Shown: positions 6,503-6,681 of the stretch, piece by piece
Numbering within the stretch: position 1 is the stretch's first letter
Layout of the letters: each line of letters starts with the position of its first letter
Source of the DNA: CAYYMD01 sp964480425
Lineage (GTDB): Bacteria > Planctomycetota > Phycisphaerae > SM23-33
Assembly: GCA_964480425.1 (NCBI GenBank)
Contig: CAYZPY010000141.1
Location: 1 to 6,681 of the forward strand
Length of the DNA stretch: 6,681 nucleotides
Direction: 5' to 3'
Notes under the pieces: generated by a model
The model's database searches: none
What the model was told of the DNA's origin: nothing
Seen by the model: only the letters and a program-made list of their open reading frames with translations
Made by a program: the position numbers and the translations under genes

Positions 6503-6510
6503 AAAAATCC

Positions 6511-6522
6511 GAAGATATCTTC
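6511..6522. repeat. 12-bp perfect palindrome just after the DHS-like stop codon
   Basis: GAAGATATCTTC is its own reverse complement and starts nine bases after the stop codon. It may be the foot of a 3'-end structure, but one or two such palindromes are expected by chance in the window. Confidence 0.25.
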
Positions 6523-6535
6523 ACGGCAGGATGCA

Positions 6536-6567
6536 CCTGAATTATATTTTCAGGCCGAAAATCGGCC
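6536..6567 (+). terminator. Two overlapping hairpins, possible transcript end for the DHS-like gene
   Basis: CCTGAA (6536-6541) pairs with TTCAGG (6549-6554) around a 7-base AT loop. GGCCGA (6553-6558) pairs perfectly with TCGGCC (6562-6567) around AAA. The stems share GG at 6553-6554, so only one can form fully at a time. The second is compact and placed where a terminator belongs, but it is followed by AAATAACC rather than a T-run, so intrinsic termination is uncertain. Confidence 0.35.
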
Positions 6568-6681
6568 AAATAACCGGTTTATCGTAATTTGCGGCATTTG
6601 CGGCGAAAAAATTTATGGAAAGTTTGGATTTTATTTCAAACTGTGGGGTTTTTTCACAAGTTCATTCATAACAAGGCCCTC
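6568..6681. other. AT-rich non-coding tail of the window
   Basis: Base composition falls sharply from the GC-rich neighbouring genes to runs such as GAAAAAATTTATGG and GGTTTTTTCACAAG. I see no gene. The plus strand gives only an 18-codon frame from ATG at 6615. The minus strand has a short open frame from the right edge to a TAA at 6633-6631 that could be the end of a gene beyond the window, with nothing recognisable in it. The stretch looks like an intergenic control region. Confidence 0.5.
6587..6604. repeat. Tandem duplication of a 9-mer
   Basis: ATTTGCGGC occurs twice head to tail. An exact 9-bp tandem is unlikely by chance in a window this size (on the order of a few percent), and it lies in the AT-rich intergenic tail. 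It could be a paired protein-binding site or simple slippage. Confidence 0.6.

Noticed and set aside
6499..6540. 13-codon frame whose ATG overlaps the DHS-like stop as ATGA
   Set aside because: The ATGA overlap looks like translational coupling, but 13 codons without similarity or a further gene downstream cannot be supported as coding.

Overview
The window carries core metabolic and translational genes of a GC-rich bacterium. A planctomycete, perhaps Phycisphaerae-like, is my best guess. The guess rests on three things: a bacterial deoxyhypusine-synthase-like gene, a small membrane protein of a type I recall from planctomycete genomes (usually named 'bacteriophage holin'), and GDAS/SESHA variants in the DXS active-site motifs. 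No rRNA, tRNA, CRISPR array, transposase or integrase is visible. The placement is inference.

Layout. On the minus strand, 1-2509 holds a two-gene isoprenoid operon: ispA (short-chain prenyl diphosphate synthase), then dxs, which starts 3 bases after ispA stops and runs off the left edge without its last ~90-100 codons. A 222-base divergent intergenic region (2510-2731) has a good promoter candidate for each direction and two dyads. On the plus strand metK (SAM synthetase) fills 2732-3949. It converges, across an 18-base gap, with a short minus-strand membrane-protein gene (3968-4319) whose two halves lie in different frames. Upstream of that gene, on the same strand, is rpmH (ribosomal protein L34), with no rnpA beside it. 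Divergent from rpmH, the plus strand carries a CYTH-domain protein (GTG start at 4681) and then a deoxyhypusine-synthase-like enzyme (start most likely TTG at 5360, end 6502). The last ~180 bases are AT-rich and hold hairpins and a 9-bp tandem repeat but no supportable gene.

Functional links. ispA and dxs supply the entry and prenyl-elongation steps of MEP-pathway isoprenoid synthesis. metK makes SAM, a methyl donor and a possible aminopropyl source for polyamines. The DHS-like enzyme belongs to a polyamine-using superfamily. It keeps the catalytic Lys, Trp and Glu, but by my alignment it has lost several residues that hold spermidine in the eukaryotic enzyme. It is the most interesting item here: bacteria lack eIF5A, so its substrate is open. 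I see no evidence of a multi-gene novel defence or mobile system.
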